Shown here one piece after another: positions 1 to 8,404 of a DNA stretch of 64,000 nt (the stretch's first letter is position 1; the number at the start of each line of letters is the position of its first letter). The notes under the pieces were generated by a model that was not told the DNA's origin, made no database searches, and saw only the letters and a list, made by a program, of their open reading frames with translations. A program made the translations under genes and the position numbers. Origin of the DNA: a virus; IMG/VR virus record IMGVR_UViG_3300028361_000012, positions 1 through 64,000 of that record; one strand, 5' to 3'.

Positions 1-1
1 T

Positions 2-223
2 ATGTTTAGGGACTGTTTTTCAATTCAAAAAATAATAATGCCAGGACTGACACGAGGTGTCTCTGTTCAAAATAATTTACTTACTGAAGCAGCTATAAAC
101 GCTTTTTTTACGAGCCTTGGAACAGCTGCGGGCTCTCAAACAATTGATGTAAGGAATAACCCTGGTGCAGCAACTTGTACCCCGTCAATTGCAACTGGTA
201 AAGGTTTTACGGTGTTATCTTAA
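2..223 (+). CDS. C-terminal part of a fibre-like virion protein (5' partial)
   Basis: The frame is open to the left edge of the window, so the Met at base 2 is probably internal and the gene begins upstream. The tail of the product reads as a structured end with AINAFFTSLG, then IDVRNNPGAATC and a final KGFTVL. Similar ends (FF..LG, then NPGA..C and KG..V) are familiar from surface and phage appendage proteins of Bacteroidota. A role as the tip of a tail fibre or adhesin is an inference from that resemblance and from the neighbouring virion genes. The next gene starts 13 bases after the stop. Confidence 0.5.
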   Translation: MFRDCFSIQKIIMPGLTRGVSVQNNLLTEAAINAFFTSLGTAAGSQTIDVRNNPGAATCTPSIATGKGFTVLS

Positions 224-236
224 AAAAATATTAAAT

Positions 237-1151
237 ATGGAAAGAGGATTTTATAAAGAAAATAATGAACAATGGTATTATGCTAACAATAAAATATCTG
301 GTCCGAATTATGAATTAGATATAAATCTAAAGGATGCTTGGAGTTATCCAGTTGATGGCTGGGTTTATTATGAAACAGCACCACAGGGTTATCTGGATTA
401 TATGCAATCATTAGACGATGGTTTAGGGGATGACTTTTTTGATAGTATCGGGGATGGTAATTATTACAAAATATATGATTATTTATCTATGGATACTATA
501 TCTCAAAAAAATGTTAGAAATAAATACATTACACCACATAGTTTGGATTACAAAAAAGATGTTAATACCAAATTACATCCAGAGTATATATTTGATGAAT
601 TAGGTTTTTTAGTCGAGTGTAATTATTATACAGATTTAAGCGTTAGTATAGATTACAATGGTTTTACAGTCTTCAATTATTCAAATCAAATTTTAAAATA
701 TGTAGCTGTTTACGAACTGCATGATACAGGGCATGTTAAAAAACGTACTGTAACTAGAAGTTGGTATCTAAAAGATGGCACCATATCTAACAATGCTAAG
801 GTAACAGAAAAATTTTACGATGGTATTCGAGCGAGAGATGAAGGAAAAAGGAGGAGAAGAAATTTAATAAATAAATTGATAATAGAAACTGTTGGATTAA
901 TTATTTTAACCTCTGCAGATTTGAGTGGCATATTGGAAGCTGAGTCTGATGCTATGCCTTTTATGAAAGATATATCAAGCGGAATTTCAGATTACTATGA
1001 ATACGGAAACAAAAAAGATTCTCAAAAATCGAATGTTTTGTTGGTGGAAAAAGTATTAAATTCCACCTATTCAAGGTTGGACAATTTTGTGCCAAAAACA
1101 AATGATAAAGTAACAATAAGAGACTATATAGTTTCAAAAATTAACATATAG
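237..1151 (+). CDS. hypothetical protein, possibly virion-associated
   Basis: The product has 304 residues and is not a family I recognise. The first ATG giving a sensible N-terminus (MERGFYKENNEQWYY) is at 237. An in-frame TTG at 165 would overlap the previous gene and is not preferred. The protein is rich in Tyr and Asp, has a basic stretch (GKRRRRN) near residue 200 followed by a hydrophobic segment (LIIETVGLIILTSADL), and shows no signal peptide. It lies between a fibre-like end and a patatin-like gene, only 3 bases before the latter, which suggests one transcription unit. A tail or adhesion accessory role is possible but unproven. Confidence 0.5.
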   Translation: MERGFYKENNEQWYYANNKISGPNYELDINLKDAWSYPVDGWVYYETAPQGYLDYMQSLDDGLGDDFFDSIGDGNYYKIYDYLSMDTISQKNVRNKYITPHSLDYKKDVNTKLHPEYIFDELGFLVECNYYTDLSVSIDYNGFTVFNYSNQILKYVAVYELHDTGHVKKRTVTRSWYLKDGTISNNAKVTEKFYDGIRARDEGKRRRRNLINKLIIETVGLIILTSADLSGILEAESDAMPFMKDISSGISDYYEYGNKKDSQKSNVLLVEKVLNSTYSRLDNFVPKTNDKVTIRDYIVSKINI

Positions 1152-1154
1152 AAA

Positions 1155-2195
1155 TTGATTGTAAAAAGCGAAATAAAAAGAGCTCTTTGCTTAAGTGGTG
1201 GAGCATCTAAGGGAGCATTCACAGGAGGGATGCTGGAGCATATGAAACTCAAAGAAGGTAGAGAGTATGATATGTATCTCAGCACATCAACTGGAACACT
1301 TCTACAAATGCTTGCATCAATCAATGACTTTACAGCTCTAAAGGAGGGTTACACTTCCATGGACATTAAAGGTATGTATGACGTAAGCCCATTCAAAAAA
1401 GTAAAAGACCCAAAAAAGTCAGGGCAGGCAGATATTAATTTATGGTCTGTAGTGAGAATGATTCTTTTTAGAAAAGAACCTACTTTTGGAGACAATAAAA
1501 AGTTTAAAGAAACAATTAAAAAGTTTTTTCCTTACGAGAAATATCTTCTTGCATATGACAGCGGAATCAACATGACATCAACTGTTACAAACATGTCAAA
1601 AAATAAGACGATGTATTTTGACATGAAGTCTCTTGGTAGAAACAGAAAAGGATATGAGGATTTTGTAGAATGGACATGGACTTCTGCATGCGCAGTTCCA
1701 TTCACCTCTATTTCAAGAAAGGTTGTTGATGAAAATGGAAACATAATTCATAACGGAGAACATCCAACGATTTATTCTGATTATTATGCTGACGGTGGAT
1801 TTAAAGAGCATATGCCAATTTCTCAAGCTATTTCTAATGGAGCAACTGAAATTGACGCAATTTCTACAAACACGGAAGAGTACATGGGAGATATGGAGCC
1901 AGAATTTGGAGCAAACCCTCTTAAATTACTTGCCAGAATGTTTGATATTTCTCTTCGTGAGGCAATGGAAAGAGATATTGATAATGCAAAAAATATGGCC
2001 AAAGATAAAGATGTTACTTTAAAAATATACTACGCACCAAGACACCTTACTGATAATGCAATGTACTTTAATAAGGAACAGATGACTAATTGGTGGCAAG
2101 AGGGTTATGAATATATGGAAAACAATCATGCACACAAAGAAGGTTGCTGCAAGGTCATCAAGATGAAGGCAAGAAAGACAAATAAAAAGAAATAA
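1155..2195 (+). CDS. patatin-like phospholipase, copy 1
   Basis: Patatin-family enzymes are Ser-Asp acyl hydrolases acting on membrane lipids. The oxyanion loop is CLSGGASKGAF near residue 12. The nucleophile elbow reads STSTG near residue 45, where most family members have GxSxG, so the first Gly is replaced by Ser. The catalytic Asp is in YADGGF near residue 213. There is no ATG before the oxyanion loop. The likely start is the TTG at 1155, three bases after the previous stop, which implies translational coupling. It is a diverged paralogue of the gene at 2942, sharing KRALC[LI]SGG and a C-terminal MxxWWxEGY. A role in host lipid damage or release is an inference. It ends at a strong terminator. 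Confidence 0.8.
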   Translation: MIVKSEIKRALCLSGGASKGAFTGGMLEHMKLKEGREYDMYLSTSTGTLLQMLASINDFTALKEGYTSMDIKGMYDVSPFKKVKDPKKSGQADINLWSVVRMILFRKEPTFGDNKKFKETIKKFFPYEKYLLAYDSGINMTSTVTNMSKNKTMYFDMKSLGRNRKGYEDFVEWTWTSACAVPFTSISRKVVDENGNIIHNGEHPTIYSDYYADGGFKEHMPISQAISNGATEIDAISTNTEEYMGDMEPEFGANPLKLLARMFDISLREAMERDIDNAKNMAKDKDVTLKIYYAPRHLTDNAMYFNKEQMTNWWQEGYEYMENNHAHKEGCCKVIKMKARKTNKKK

Positions 2196-2217
2196 GATAA
2201 AATTGATTTTATCATAG

Positions 2218-2250
2218 AAAGGAGTTATATTTTTTATAACTCCTTTTTTT
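2218..2250 (+). terminator. rho-independent terminator after patatin copy 1
   Basis: A 12-bp perfect stem (AAAGGAGTTATA pairing with TATAACTCCTTT) with a 5-nt loop is followed by seven T residues. Confidence 0.85.
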
Positions 2251-2331
2251 ATGGCAGAAGAAAAAACATACCAGGAAAACTTAAAAAATTTTGTAATTAG
2301 TGGTGGGGGCAAAAATTTTAACTATTTATAG
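2251..2331 (+). pseudogene. relic 5' end of a patatin-like gene cut off by a HEG
   Basis: A 26-codon frame starts with an ATG directly after the terminator T-run. It encodes an N-terminus with FVISGGG, the patatin oxyanion-loop signature, then ends at TAG inside the TATTTATAG box of the GIY-YIG gene. The same ISGGG reappears near the start of patatin copy 2 at 2942, downstream of the HEG. I infer that a patatin gene was interrupted here, leaving this head behind. It could also be a translated short peptide. Confidence 0.5.
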
Positions 2332-2333
2332 TT
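2323..2333 (+). promoter_or_regulatory. TATTTAT box, GIY-YIG gene
   Basis: TATTTATAGTT ends directly at the ATG of the GIY-YIG gene. The 4-nt gap is the shortest of all copies, so a transcript from here would be almost leaderless. The box also supplies the TAG that ends the upstream relic frame. Confidence 0.5.
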
Positions 2334-2960
2334 ATGAGGACTGTAATTATATATGTGTTGATTGACCCATTAACAAATGATGTTAAGTATGTTGGAAAAA
2401 CTACAAATATTGCAAAAAGATTAAATAGACATATAAATGAAAGCAAAAAATCAACTACATCACACAAGAAGGCTTGGATTAAAAGTCTTCTAAAAAGAGA
2501 TTTAGAACCAGCTATAGAAGTTATTGACGAGATTTTAGAAGAAGATTGGAGGTTTTGGGAGAGTTATTGGATTGAACAGTTTAAGTGCTGGGGATTTAAT
2601 TTGACCAATGAGACTTCTGGTGGAGATGGCGTAGATAAGGGAAATGTACCATGGAATAAAGGTGTTATTGGTTCTATTAAGTCAAACAAAACAACTTTTA
2701 AAAAGGGAAATGAAATCGGAAAAGAGACAAGAATAAAAAAAGGAGAAAGGTTAAGTCCTAAAACTGAATTTAAAAAAGGACAAATACCAGTAAATTCTAA
2801 AAAAGTCAATCAATACGATTTAGAAGGGAGTTTGATAAAAGAATTTAATAGCTATGGAGAGGCTGCAAGAAATATAGGCGTTAATACATCAGCAATCCAA
2901 AATTGTATAAGAAGAGGGACATTTAAGTGTAAAGGATATATATGGGAAGTAAAGGGGTAA
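2334..2960 (+). CDS. GIY-YIG homing endonuclease with NUMOD-type DNA-binding modules
   Basis: A free-standing homing endonuclease of 208 residues. The GIY-YIG core is at residues 4-25 (IIYVLIDP, then KYVGKT) with the family Arg in RLNRH and a Glu-containing segment (FWESYWIEQF) near residue 83. NUMOD3-like motifs (PWNKG, FKKG) occupy the middle, and a NUMOD1-like helix-turn-helix (SYGEAARNIGV) closes the C-terminus. It sits between a patatin-like relic (2251-2331) and patatin copy 2, whose ATG lies inside its last 19 bases in another frame. A TATTTAT box touches its start codon, so it appears to carry its own promoter. Confidence 0.9.
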   Translation: MRTVIIYVLIDPLTNDVKYVGKTTNIAKRLNRHINESKKSTTSHKKAWIKSLLKRDLEPAIEVIDEILEEDWRFWESYWIEQFKCWGFNLTNETSGGDGVDKGNVPWNKGVIGSIKSNKTTFKKGNEIGKETRIKKGERLSPKTEFKKGQIPVNSKKVNQYDLEGSLIKEFNSYGEAARNIGVNTSAIQNCIRRGTFKCKGYIWEVKG

Positions 2961-3880
2961 AAAAAAGAAAACGAGCTTTGTGTATTTCTGGTGGAGGGGC
3001 AAAAGGCGCTTGGGCTGGTGGAGTAATACAACATCTTCTCGAAGACCAAGACAAAGATTATGACCTTTACGTGGGAACATCAACAGGAAGTCTTCTTGCT
3101 CCATTGTCATCTATACGAGAATTAAGCATACTAAAAGAGGGATATACAAGCATTACAACTGAAGATATATTCTCAATAAACCCCTTTAACGAAGATGGCA
3201 GTGTTAGAAGGTGGAATGCAATCAAAAGGTTAATTACATCCAAAAAAACTATTGGAGAAACTGATAACTTAAGGAATTTAATAAAGAAACATTTTACTGA
3301 AAAACATTTTGAAAGACTTTATAAATCCGATAAAGAAGTTATCGCAGTGGTTTCAAACCTTACAGACAAAAGGGCTGAGTTCAAATCTTCAAACGATAAT
3401 TCGTATGAGGATTTCGTTGATTGGCTCTGGGCATCTTGTAATGCTCCAATATACACATCTATTTTAGAAAAAGACGGGAACCAATATGCTGATGGAGCAA
3501 TTCATCAACATATACCAATTCAAGTAGCTATTGAGAATGGGGCAACTGAAATTGATGTAATTGTGTTAAGCCCAGAAGGCTTTGGTGTTGTTAAGAGAGC
3601 TATGATTAATAATTTATTTCAATACTTTGTTAGGCTGATAGAGATTTTGATGAGAAAGATAGCTAAGGATAATATTGACCTTAATAAGCTTGAGTCACAT
3701 GGGAGAGAAATCTCAATAAATATTTATTACACACCATATGGATTGACAGAGAATTCTTTGATATTTGATAAAGAGCAAATGCTTAAGTGGTGGAAAGAAG
3801 GTTATATTAATGCAAAATCTGGAAATGTTAAAAAATATAAGATTACCAGGTCGAATGTATTCAAAGAGGTGGAAGAATAA
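2942..3880 (+). CDS. patatin-like phospholipase, copy 2
   Basis: The 312-residue product has all patatin hallmarks: CISGGGAKGAW (oxyanion loop, residues 14-24), GTSTG (nucleophile Ser, near residue 43) and YADGAI (catalytic Asp, near residue 183). The only ATG ahead of the oxyanion loop is at 2942, inside the 3' end of the GIY-YIG gene, so the two frames overlap by 19 bases. The first residues (MGSKGVKKRK) therefore appear to be borrowed from HEG sequence. It is more canonical at the active site than copy 1. Its substrate and timing are unknown. Envelope damage, virion entry and interference with host lipid signalling are all possible. Confidence 0.85.
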   Translation: MGSKGVKKRKRALCISGGGAKGAWAGGVIQHLLEDQDKDYDLYVGTSTGSLLAPLSSIRELSILKEGYTSITTEDIFSINPFNEDGSVRRWNAIKRLITSKKTIGETDNLRNLIKKHFTEKHFERLYKSDKEVIAVVSNLTDKRAEFKSSNDNSYEDFVDWLWASCNAPIYTSILEKDGNQYADGAIHQHIPIQVAIENGATEIDVIVLSPEGFGVVKRAMINNLFQYFVRLIEILMRKIAKDNIDLNKLESHGREISINIYYTPYGLTENSLIFDKEQMLKWWKEGYINAKSGNVKKYKITRSNVFKEVEE

Positions 3881-3892
3881 TCTTTTTAGTTC

Positions 3893-3904
3893 TATTTATA
3901 TAAA
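3893..3904 (+). promoter_or_regulatory. TATTTAT box
   Basis: TATTTATATAAA lies 14 nt before the ATG of the gene at 3914. Confidence 0.6.
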
Positions 3905-3913
3905 AGACTTAGT

Positions 3914-4222
3914 ATGATAATTGGAACAGGGCAAACCGTGTATGAACAAATAGTGTCTCTCGACTTAGATAACAATCCTGTCGCTGGCGCAACATTTGAT
4001 ACAACAATGTATAGAGACGGGGTTGCGTACACTGGAGCTACCATAAACGTTGCGTTATCTGATGCAGCGAGAGGTGTGTTTACAGCATCTTGGTCAGCAA
4101 GTACAATTGGAGACTATCAATTGTACGCAAAAAACAACATTACATCAGTAGTTTTTGTAGCAAATAACGTATCTGTCAAGCTTGATGAAGAAGTTAGCAC
4201 AAACATATACATAGGTATTTAA
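3914..4222 (+). CDS. small beta-rich (Ig-like) structural protein, hypothetical
   Basis: The 102-residue product has alternating hydrophobic and polar strands (VSLDLDNNPVAGATFDTTMYRDG; SWSASTIGDYQLYA) typical of a bacterial Ig or carboxypeptidase-regulatory-like fold. There is no signal peptide or Cys. It lies directly before the terminase behind its own TATTTAT box, consistent with a late virion decoration or head-completion protein. That function is inferred from position and predicted fold only. Confidence 0.55.
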   Translation: MIIGTGQTVYEQIVSLDLDNNPVAGATFDTTMYRDGVAYTGATINVALSDAARGVFTASWSASTIGDYQLYAKNNITSVVFVANNVSVKLDEEVSTNIYIGI

Positions 4223-4247
4223 TTATCTCGAACTCATTTTTTACCCC

Positions 4248-4260
4248 TATTTATTATAAA
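4248..4260 (+). promoter_or_regulatory. TATTTAT box, terminase
   Basis: TATTTATTATAAA lies 16 nt before the terminase ATG. Confidence 0.65.
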
Positions 4261-4270
4261 ATAAATAAGT

Positions 4271-6016
4271 ATGGTTAATAATCAAATGTTAGAATTCGCA
4301 AAGTGTGCGGCAGACCCAGTGTATTATATGAATACATATGGATATGTGTTTAATGCAAAAGAAAAGCAGGTTACACAAATGACGTGTTTCGAATATCAAA
4401 ACGATTGTCTAAGAAACTTTCACGAATATCAAAATAATATTATTTTAAAGTCCAGACAAACAGGTCTTTCGGTTATTACTGCAGGATATGTTGCTTGGAG
4501 GCTTTTGTTTAGATATGATGAAAAAATTCTAATCATTGCCAATGATGGCGCTGGAGCTGTTCGTTTCCTTGAAACTGTAAAGCAATTTATTGAGCATACT
4601 CCTATTTGGCTTAAACCAGAAGCTATTGAACAAGATAATCAAAAAAAGATTGCGTTTTCAAATAACTCTTATGCAGAAGCAAAAGCGTCAAGTCCGAATG
4701 CTGGTCGTGGAGATTCACTTACAATGTTGATTCTTGATGAAACTGCTTTTATTAAAGATGACGAGGCAATTTGGATGGGAGCTGGTATGGCACTTTCTGC
4801 TACGGGTGGAAAGTGTATTATGATTTCTACACCAAATGGTACATCTGGATTGTATTATAAAACTTGGCGTGAAACAGTTAATGGAGATAGTGACTTTCAT
4901 GCTCAAACGGTTCACTGGACAGAAAATCCAAATAGTGCTGCAGGATTAGAATACAAAAAAGACTCAAACGGAAACGATGTACCTTGGAGCCCTTGGTATG
5001 AAGCTCAGTGTAAAAGGCTTACTTGGGATTCAGTTCAGATTGCACAAGAGCTTGACCTTTCGTTTGAAGGGTCGAAAAGGCTTGCTGTTGATGCTCAGCT
5101 TGTTTCTAAATATCATGCGCTTGTTGAAAAAGATTGTACTCCAGAGGCTTATATTAGATTTGACTTCATGGAAAAGGATGATGTTTCTAAGTTTGCAAAT
5201 CTTACAACTGAACAAACCACGCTTTCAATTTTTAAGAGACCAGAAGAAGGGGCGAGATATATACTTGCAGCTGATGTCGCCAGGGGTGATGGTCAGGATT
5301 ACTCCACAATACAAGTTCTTGATGTAGAAACATTAGAGCAAGTTGCGGAGTATAGAGACAAGATAGGGCCCGACCTATTTCCATTTGTAATCAATGCAGT
5401 TGGAAAAATGTATGGAACAGCTTATGTTGTAATTGAGGCAAACTCATTCGGACTTGGTGTTTGTTTTGATGTTAGAGATAAATTCAAGTACCCAAGAAAT
5501 AGGTTATATTTTTCTAAAAATATAAAAGACATTCACGTAAGGCATTATAGCTACAAAGTTAATGAAGGAACTGAAATCCCAGGATTCCAAACATCGAGAA
5601 AAAACAGAGTGCTTCTTGTGAAAGCTATTATTGAACACATGAGAGAAGGTTCTCTTATTCTTCACTCTAAAAAACTTATGCTTGAGTTCCAGACATTTAT
5701 TATGAATGGAGACAAGCCAGAACATGAGAAAGGTGCTAATGATGATTTAATTATGGCGCTTGGTATCGCTCTTTATATTAGGGATACAGAATTTGAAAAC
5801 GTTACATCATCTACTGAGATGACCAAAAGTATGCTTAACGCAATGATGTTAAACGCAAACTCATCTGTAGGAGCAATAAAAAAACCTATAAACAAAGAGA
5901 CAAGCTCCAAAGGAGGAGGTGGTTTGTTCATATTTAATGGAGACGTTGGTAGCAACGTTAACGGGGGAGGCTCAAACATGGAAGATGACGATGATTTAAG
6001 TTGGTTATTGGGATAA
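4271..6016 (+). CDS. terminase large subunit (T4 gp17-type ATPase-nuclease)
   Basis: This is the packaging motor that drives DNA into the prohead and cuts the concatemer. The ATPase domain has the deviant terminase Walker A KSRQTGLS (residues 60-67) and Walker B MLILDETAF (about 152-160, catalytic Glu after the Asp). The RNase H-like nuclease domain starts with AADVARGDGQD (about 333) and includes the late acidic motif GANDDLIMALGIAL (about 489). The length of 581 residues fits the family. The C-terminus is a Gly-rich stretch ending in an acidic run. The gene is followed by the portal, as usual. No separate small terminase is recognisable in this window. Confidence 0.95.
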   Translation: MVNNQMLEFAKCAADPVYYMNTYGYVFNAKEKQVTQMTCFEYQNDCLRNFHEYQNNIILKSRQTGLSVITAGYVAWRLLFRYDEKILIIANDGAGAVRFLETVKQFIEHTPIWLKPEAIEQDNQKKIAFSNNSYAEAKASSPNAGRGDSLTMLILDETAFIKDDEAIWMGAGMALSATGGKCIMISTPNGTSGLYYKTWRETVNGDSDFHAQTVHWTENPNSAAGLEYKKDSNGNDVPWSPWYEAQCKRLTWDSVQIAQELDLSFEGSKRLAVDAQLVSKYHALVEKDCTPEAYIRFDFMEKDDVSKFANLTTEQTTLSIFKRPEEGARYILAADVARGDGQDYSTIQVLDVETLEQVAEYRDKIGPDLFPFVINAVGKMYGTAYVVIEANSFGLGVCFDVRDKFKYPRNRLYFSKNIKDIHVRHYSYKVNEGTEIPGFQTSRKNRVLLVKAIIEHMREGSLILHSKKLMLEFQTFIMNGDKPEHEKGANDDLIMALGIALYIRDTEFENVTSSTEMTKSMLNAMMLNANSSVGAIKKPINKETSSKGGGGLFIFNGDVGSNVNGGGSNMEDDDDLSWLLG

Positions 6017-6038
6017 CTATTTATTTTACAATATCAAT

Positions 6039-6056
6039 TATTTATATTTTATAAAA
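6039..6056 (+). promoter_or_regulatory. TATTTAT box, portal
   Basis: TATTTAT followed by ATTTTATAAAA lies 21 nt before the portal ATG. A second TATTTAT occurs at 6018-6024 just after the terminase stop. Confidence 0.55.
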
Positions 6057-6066
6057 ACGTGCATAG

Positions 6067-8082
6067 ATGGCAAACGATAATTTAAACAGTGTATTTGGCG
6101 GTGTAACTGACGCAATCAATAGAAATAAAAAAAGAACTCCACAAGTTCAACAACCAGGTGTGGTTCAAAATGTTGGTAACGGACTAATCAACCAAGGTAA
6201 TAGTGTTGAAAACGTTCAGCAACAATTTCTTGATTGGCAGGTTAATAAAATAGCCAATGACCTTTATACGAGAACTATATACTACGATACCGATAGGATT
6301 AATGCTTATCAGGATTTTAGAGCAATGGACCAATCTCCAGAGATTGCGGCAGCTCTTAATATTATTAGAGATGAGTGTATTACCAGAGGAGAAAAAGGTA
6401 AAATTCTTGATATATTTTCAGAGAATTCAAGAGTAAAGACGGTTCTTGAAGATTTGTTTTATAACAGGATTGATATAGATTTTGCTCTTAAATTATGGAT
6501 TAGAGACTTACTTAAGTATGGAGATTTCTTTCTTCACCTTCATATTGATAAAGACGAAGGTATTTATGAAGTTATGGCCTTGCCGTCACAAGAAATTCAT
6601 AGAGAAGAAGGTTTTGATGGTAAAACAGATAACACAAGATTTAGATGGGAAACTACTGGAGATTATTTTGAAGATTGGCAAGTTGCACACTTTAGACTTC
6701 TTGAAGATACAGGGCAACTTCCTTATGGGCGTTCTATTCTTGACCCAGCGAGAAAACTTTGGAAACAATTACAATTGGCCGAAGATTCTATGCTTGTATA
6801 CAGAATTACAAGAGCACCAGAGAGAAGAGTGTTTTATATTGATGTAGGTAACTTAGAGCACGCTGATGTTGCACAATTCGTACAACAATTCCAGATACAA
6901 CTTAAGAAACAGCCTATCGTTGACCAGAAGACTGGTAACATGAATTTGAAGTACAATCCAATGAACGTAACTGAGGATTACTTTATTCCAATGAGAGCTG
7001 ACAGGTCATCAAGAATTGAAACACTTCCAGGAGCATCTAATCTTGGAGATATTCAAGATATTGAATACTTGCAAAATAAATTGTTTGCATCACTTCAGGT
7101 TCCTAAGAATTATTTGAACTATGGAGAGTCTATGCCAGGAGGTTCAACTTTGTCTCAACAAGACCTTAGGTTTGCAAGAACAATTAATACAATTCAACAA
7201 GCAGTGCTTGCTGAGCTTAAAAGGATTGCAAACATCCACCTTTACTTTAACGGGTTTAAGGATGATATAGATAATTTTACACTTACATTAACCAATCCAT
7301 CGACTCAGCAAGAGTTGTTGAAGTTGGAAACAATGAAAGCTCGTCTTGAGGTATTTAAGGAAATGTTCTCTGCTGAAGCGACATCACCAGTGTCTTATGT
7401 TTGGGCGATGGAAAACATACTTGGATTTTCTAAATCTGAAATCAAACTTATTCTTAAGCAGAAAAAAGTTGAGAAGAAAATATTTGCAGAAATTGATTCA
7501 GCCGTTGAAATGTATAAGAAAATTGGACTTTTCAAAGACCTTGATGACAAATTTGAAATTGAAGGCGCTGAGGAAATGATGCAAGCTCAACAAGAAGGTG
7601 GAGATGAAGATGGCGGAGGCGACCTTGGTGGCGGAGGCGGAGGTCTTGGAGGCGACCTTGGTGGAATGGACATGGGCGGAGCTGATGAGCTTGACATGGG
7701 CGCTGAAGGCGGAGAAGACGCTGCAGCCGAAGAAGTTCCTATTGCTGAAAATAGATTTAGAAAAGCACAAAGAGTTTCTGACAAATATGTTGGAAACATG
7801 CTTAATGAACTATTGGGCCCAGATGAGGTTTCGAGCAAAAAGGTTGACGTTGAAGACAACGCTTTGATAAAGAGAAGTAAATCAATGAATCTTGAGTCTA
7901 AGAGGTTAATTGACAGCATGAATAGTAGCTCTACTGGAATAGGTAGAACCGTAATCCAAGAGGTTGTTAAAAAAGCAAACCCTCTTATTGATGGTTCTGA
8001 CAAGGTATCAAAAGATAGCGGAATACTCATGAATGATATTGAAATATTCTTAAGAAACAGGAAAAACAACAACAATGCTTGA
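6067..8082 (+). CDS. portal protein (T4 gp20-type)
   Basis: The 671-residue product is the dodecameric portal at the head vertex through which DNA enters and leaves. It carries gp20-family landmarks: RTIYYDTDRINAYQDFRAMD (about 77-96), an EIAAALNIIRDE segment, GDFFLHLHID, and DIEYLQNKLFASLQVPKNYL in the core. The C-terminal region has an unusual run of Gly, Asp and Met (about residues 508-555), probably a flexible acidic tail. The final helices are rich in Ser and Lys. Its stop overlaps the next gene by 8 bases. Confidence 0.93.
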   Translation: MANDNLNSVFGGVTDAINRNKKRTPQVQQPGVVQNVGNGLINQGNSVENVQQQFLDWQVNKIANDLYTRTIYYDTDRINAYQDFRAMDQSPEIAAALNIIRDECITRGEKGKILDIFSENSRVKTVLEDLFYNRIDIDFALKLWIRDLLKYGDFFLHLHIDKDEGIYEVMALPSQEIHREEGFDGKTDNTRFRWETTGDYFEDWQVAHFRLLEDTGQLPYGRSILDPARKLWKQLQLAEDSMLVYRITRAPERRVFYIDVGNLEHADVAQFVQQFQIQLKKQPIVDQKTGNMNLKYNPMNVTEDYFIPMRADRSSRIETLPGASNLGDIQDIEYLQNKLFASLQVPKNYLNYGESMPGGSTLSQQDLRFARTINTIQQAVLAELKRIANIHLYFNGFKDDIDNFTLTLTNPSTQQELLKLETMKARLEVFKEMFSAEATSPVSYVWAMENILGFSKSEIKLILKQKKVEKKIFAEIDSAVEMYKKIGLFKDLDDKFEIEGAEEMMQAQQEGGDEDGGGDLGGGGGGLGGDLGGMDMGGADELDMGAEGGEDAAAEEVPIAENRFRKAQRVSDKYVGNMLNELLGPDEVSSKKVDVEDNALIKRSKSMNLESKRLIDSMNSSSTGIGRTVIQEVVKKANPLIDGSDKVSKDSGILMNDIEIFLRNRKNNNNA

Positions 8083-8323
8083 TAAGAGTTATTATGAAGG
8101 TTGGAATAAGAATGACGAGTACGGAGCAAAGAAAGATGTTGTAAATTTTCTTGACGAACTTGAAGGGTTTGACGAGCGAATAAAAAAGTTTTTTGGACCT
8201 AATAAAGTCAAAGCCGCAGGCGTTGATGCAAGGCGTAGTTGTAGGAGAATGATAGGTATTTTAAAAGAAATACAATCTAAAATTCAGATGACAAAGCAAG
8301 ATTATGAAAGTGATTATGAGTAA
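8075..8323 (+). CDS. small histone H1/Hc1-like protein
   Basis: The 82-residue product overlaps the portal end by 8 bases. The middle (FFGPNKVKAAGVDARR, then ILKEIQSKIQ) resembles the short helical repeat of Hc1-type histone-like proteins of Bacteroidota, which has the form F..KGNK.AG.R.RK and LK.IQ.EIQ. It is not strongly basic overall and its acidic ends differ from typical nucleoid proteins. Its place beside the portal would also suit a head-assembly role. The family call is tentative. Confidence 0.5.
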   Translation: MLDKSYYEGWNKNDEYGAKKDVVNFLDELEGFDERIKKFFGPNKVKAAGVDARRSCRRMIGILKEIQSKIQMTKQDYESDYE

Positions 8324-8327
8324 AAAG

Positions 8328-8359
8328 TTTGTTTAGTAAATAAAAAGTACATAGTTTTG
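8328..8359 (+). promoter_or_regulatory. host-type promoter for dnaE N-part (TTTG-N20-TAGTTTTG)
   Basis: TTTG at 8328-8331 and TAGTTTTG at 8352-8359 are separated by exactly 20 nt, matching the Bacteroidota housekeeping consensus. The dnaE start is 45 nt further on. No TATTTAT box is present here. Confidence 0.75.
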
Positions 8360-8404
8360 CATAACGTTGGAGTTAGAAAGTAATCCAACAAACAAAAAAA
8401 ACAT

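Noticed and set aside
165-236. Upstream TTG/GTG-type extensions of genes at 237, 10664, 18315, 49296, 50367 and 60219
   Set aside because: In each case the extension crosses a promoter element or terminator or overlaps the previous gene, while an ATG at a normal distance follows.
4977-5327. Plus-strand frame inside the terminase in another phase
   Set aside because: It lies wholly inside the terminase nuclease region and has no domain or upstream signal.
7587-8129. Long minus-strand frame (about 180 codons) opposite the portal
   Set aside because: It is the antisense of the Gly/Asp-rich portal tail, giving a low-complexity Ser/Pro product with no promoter box, and it conflicts with a well supported gene.
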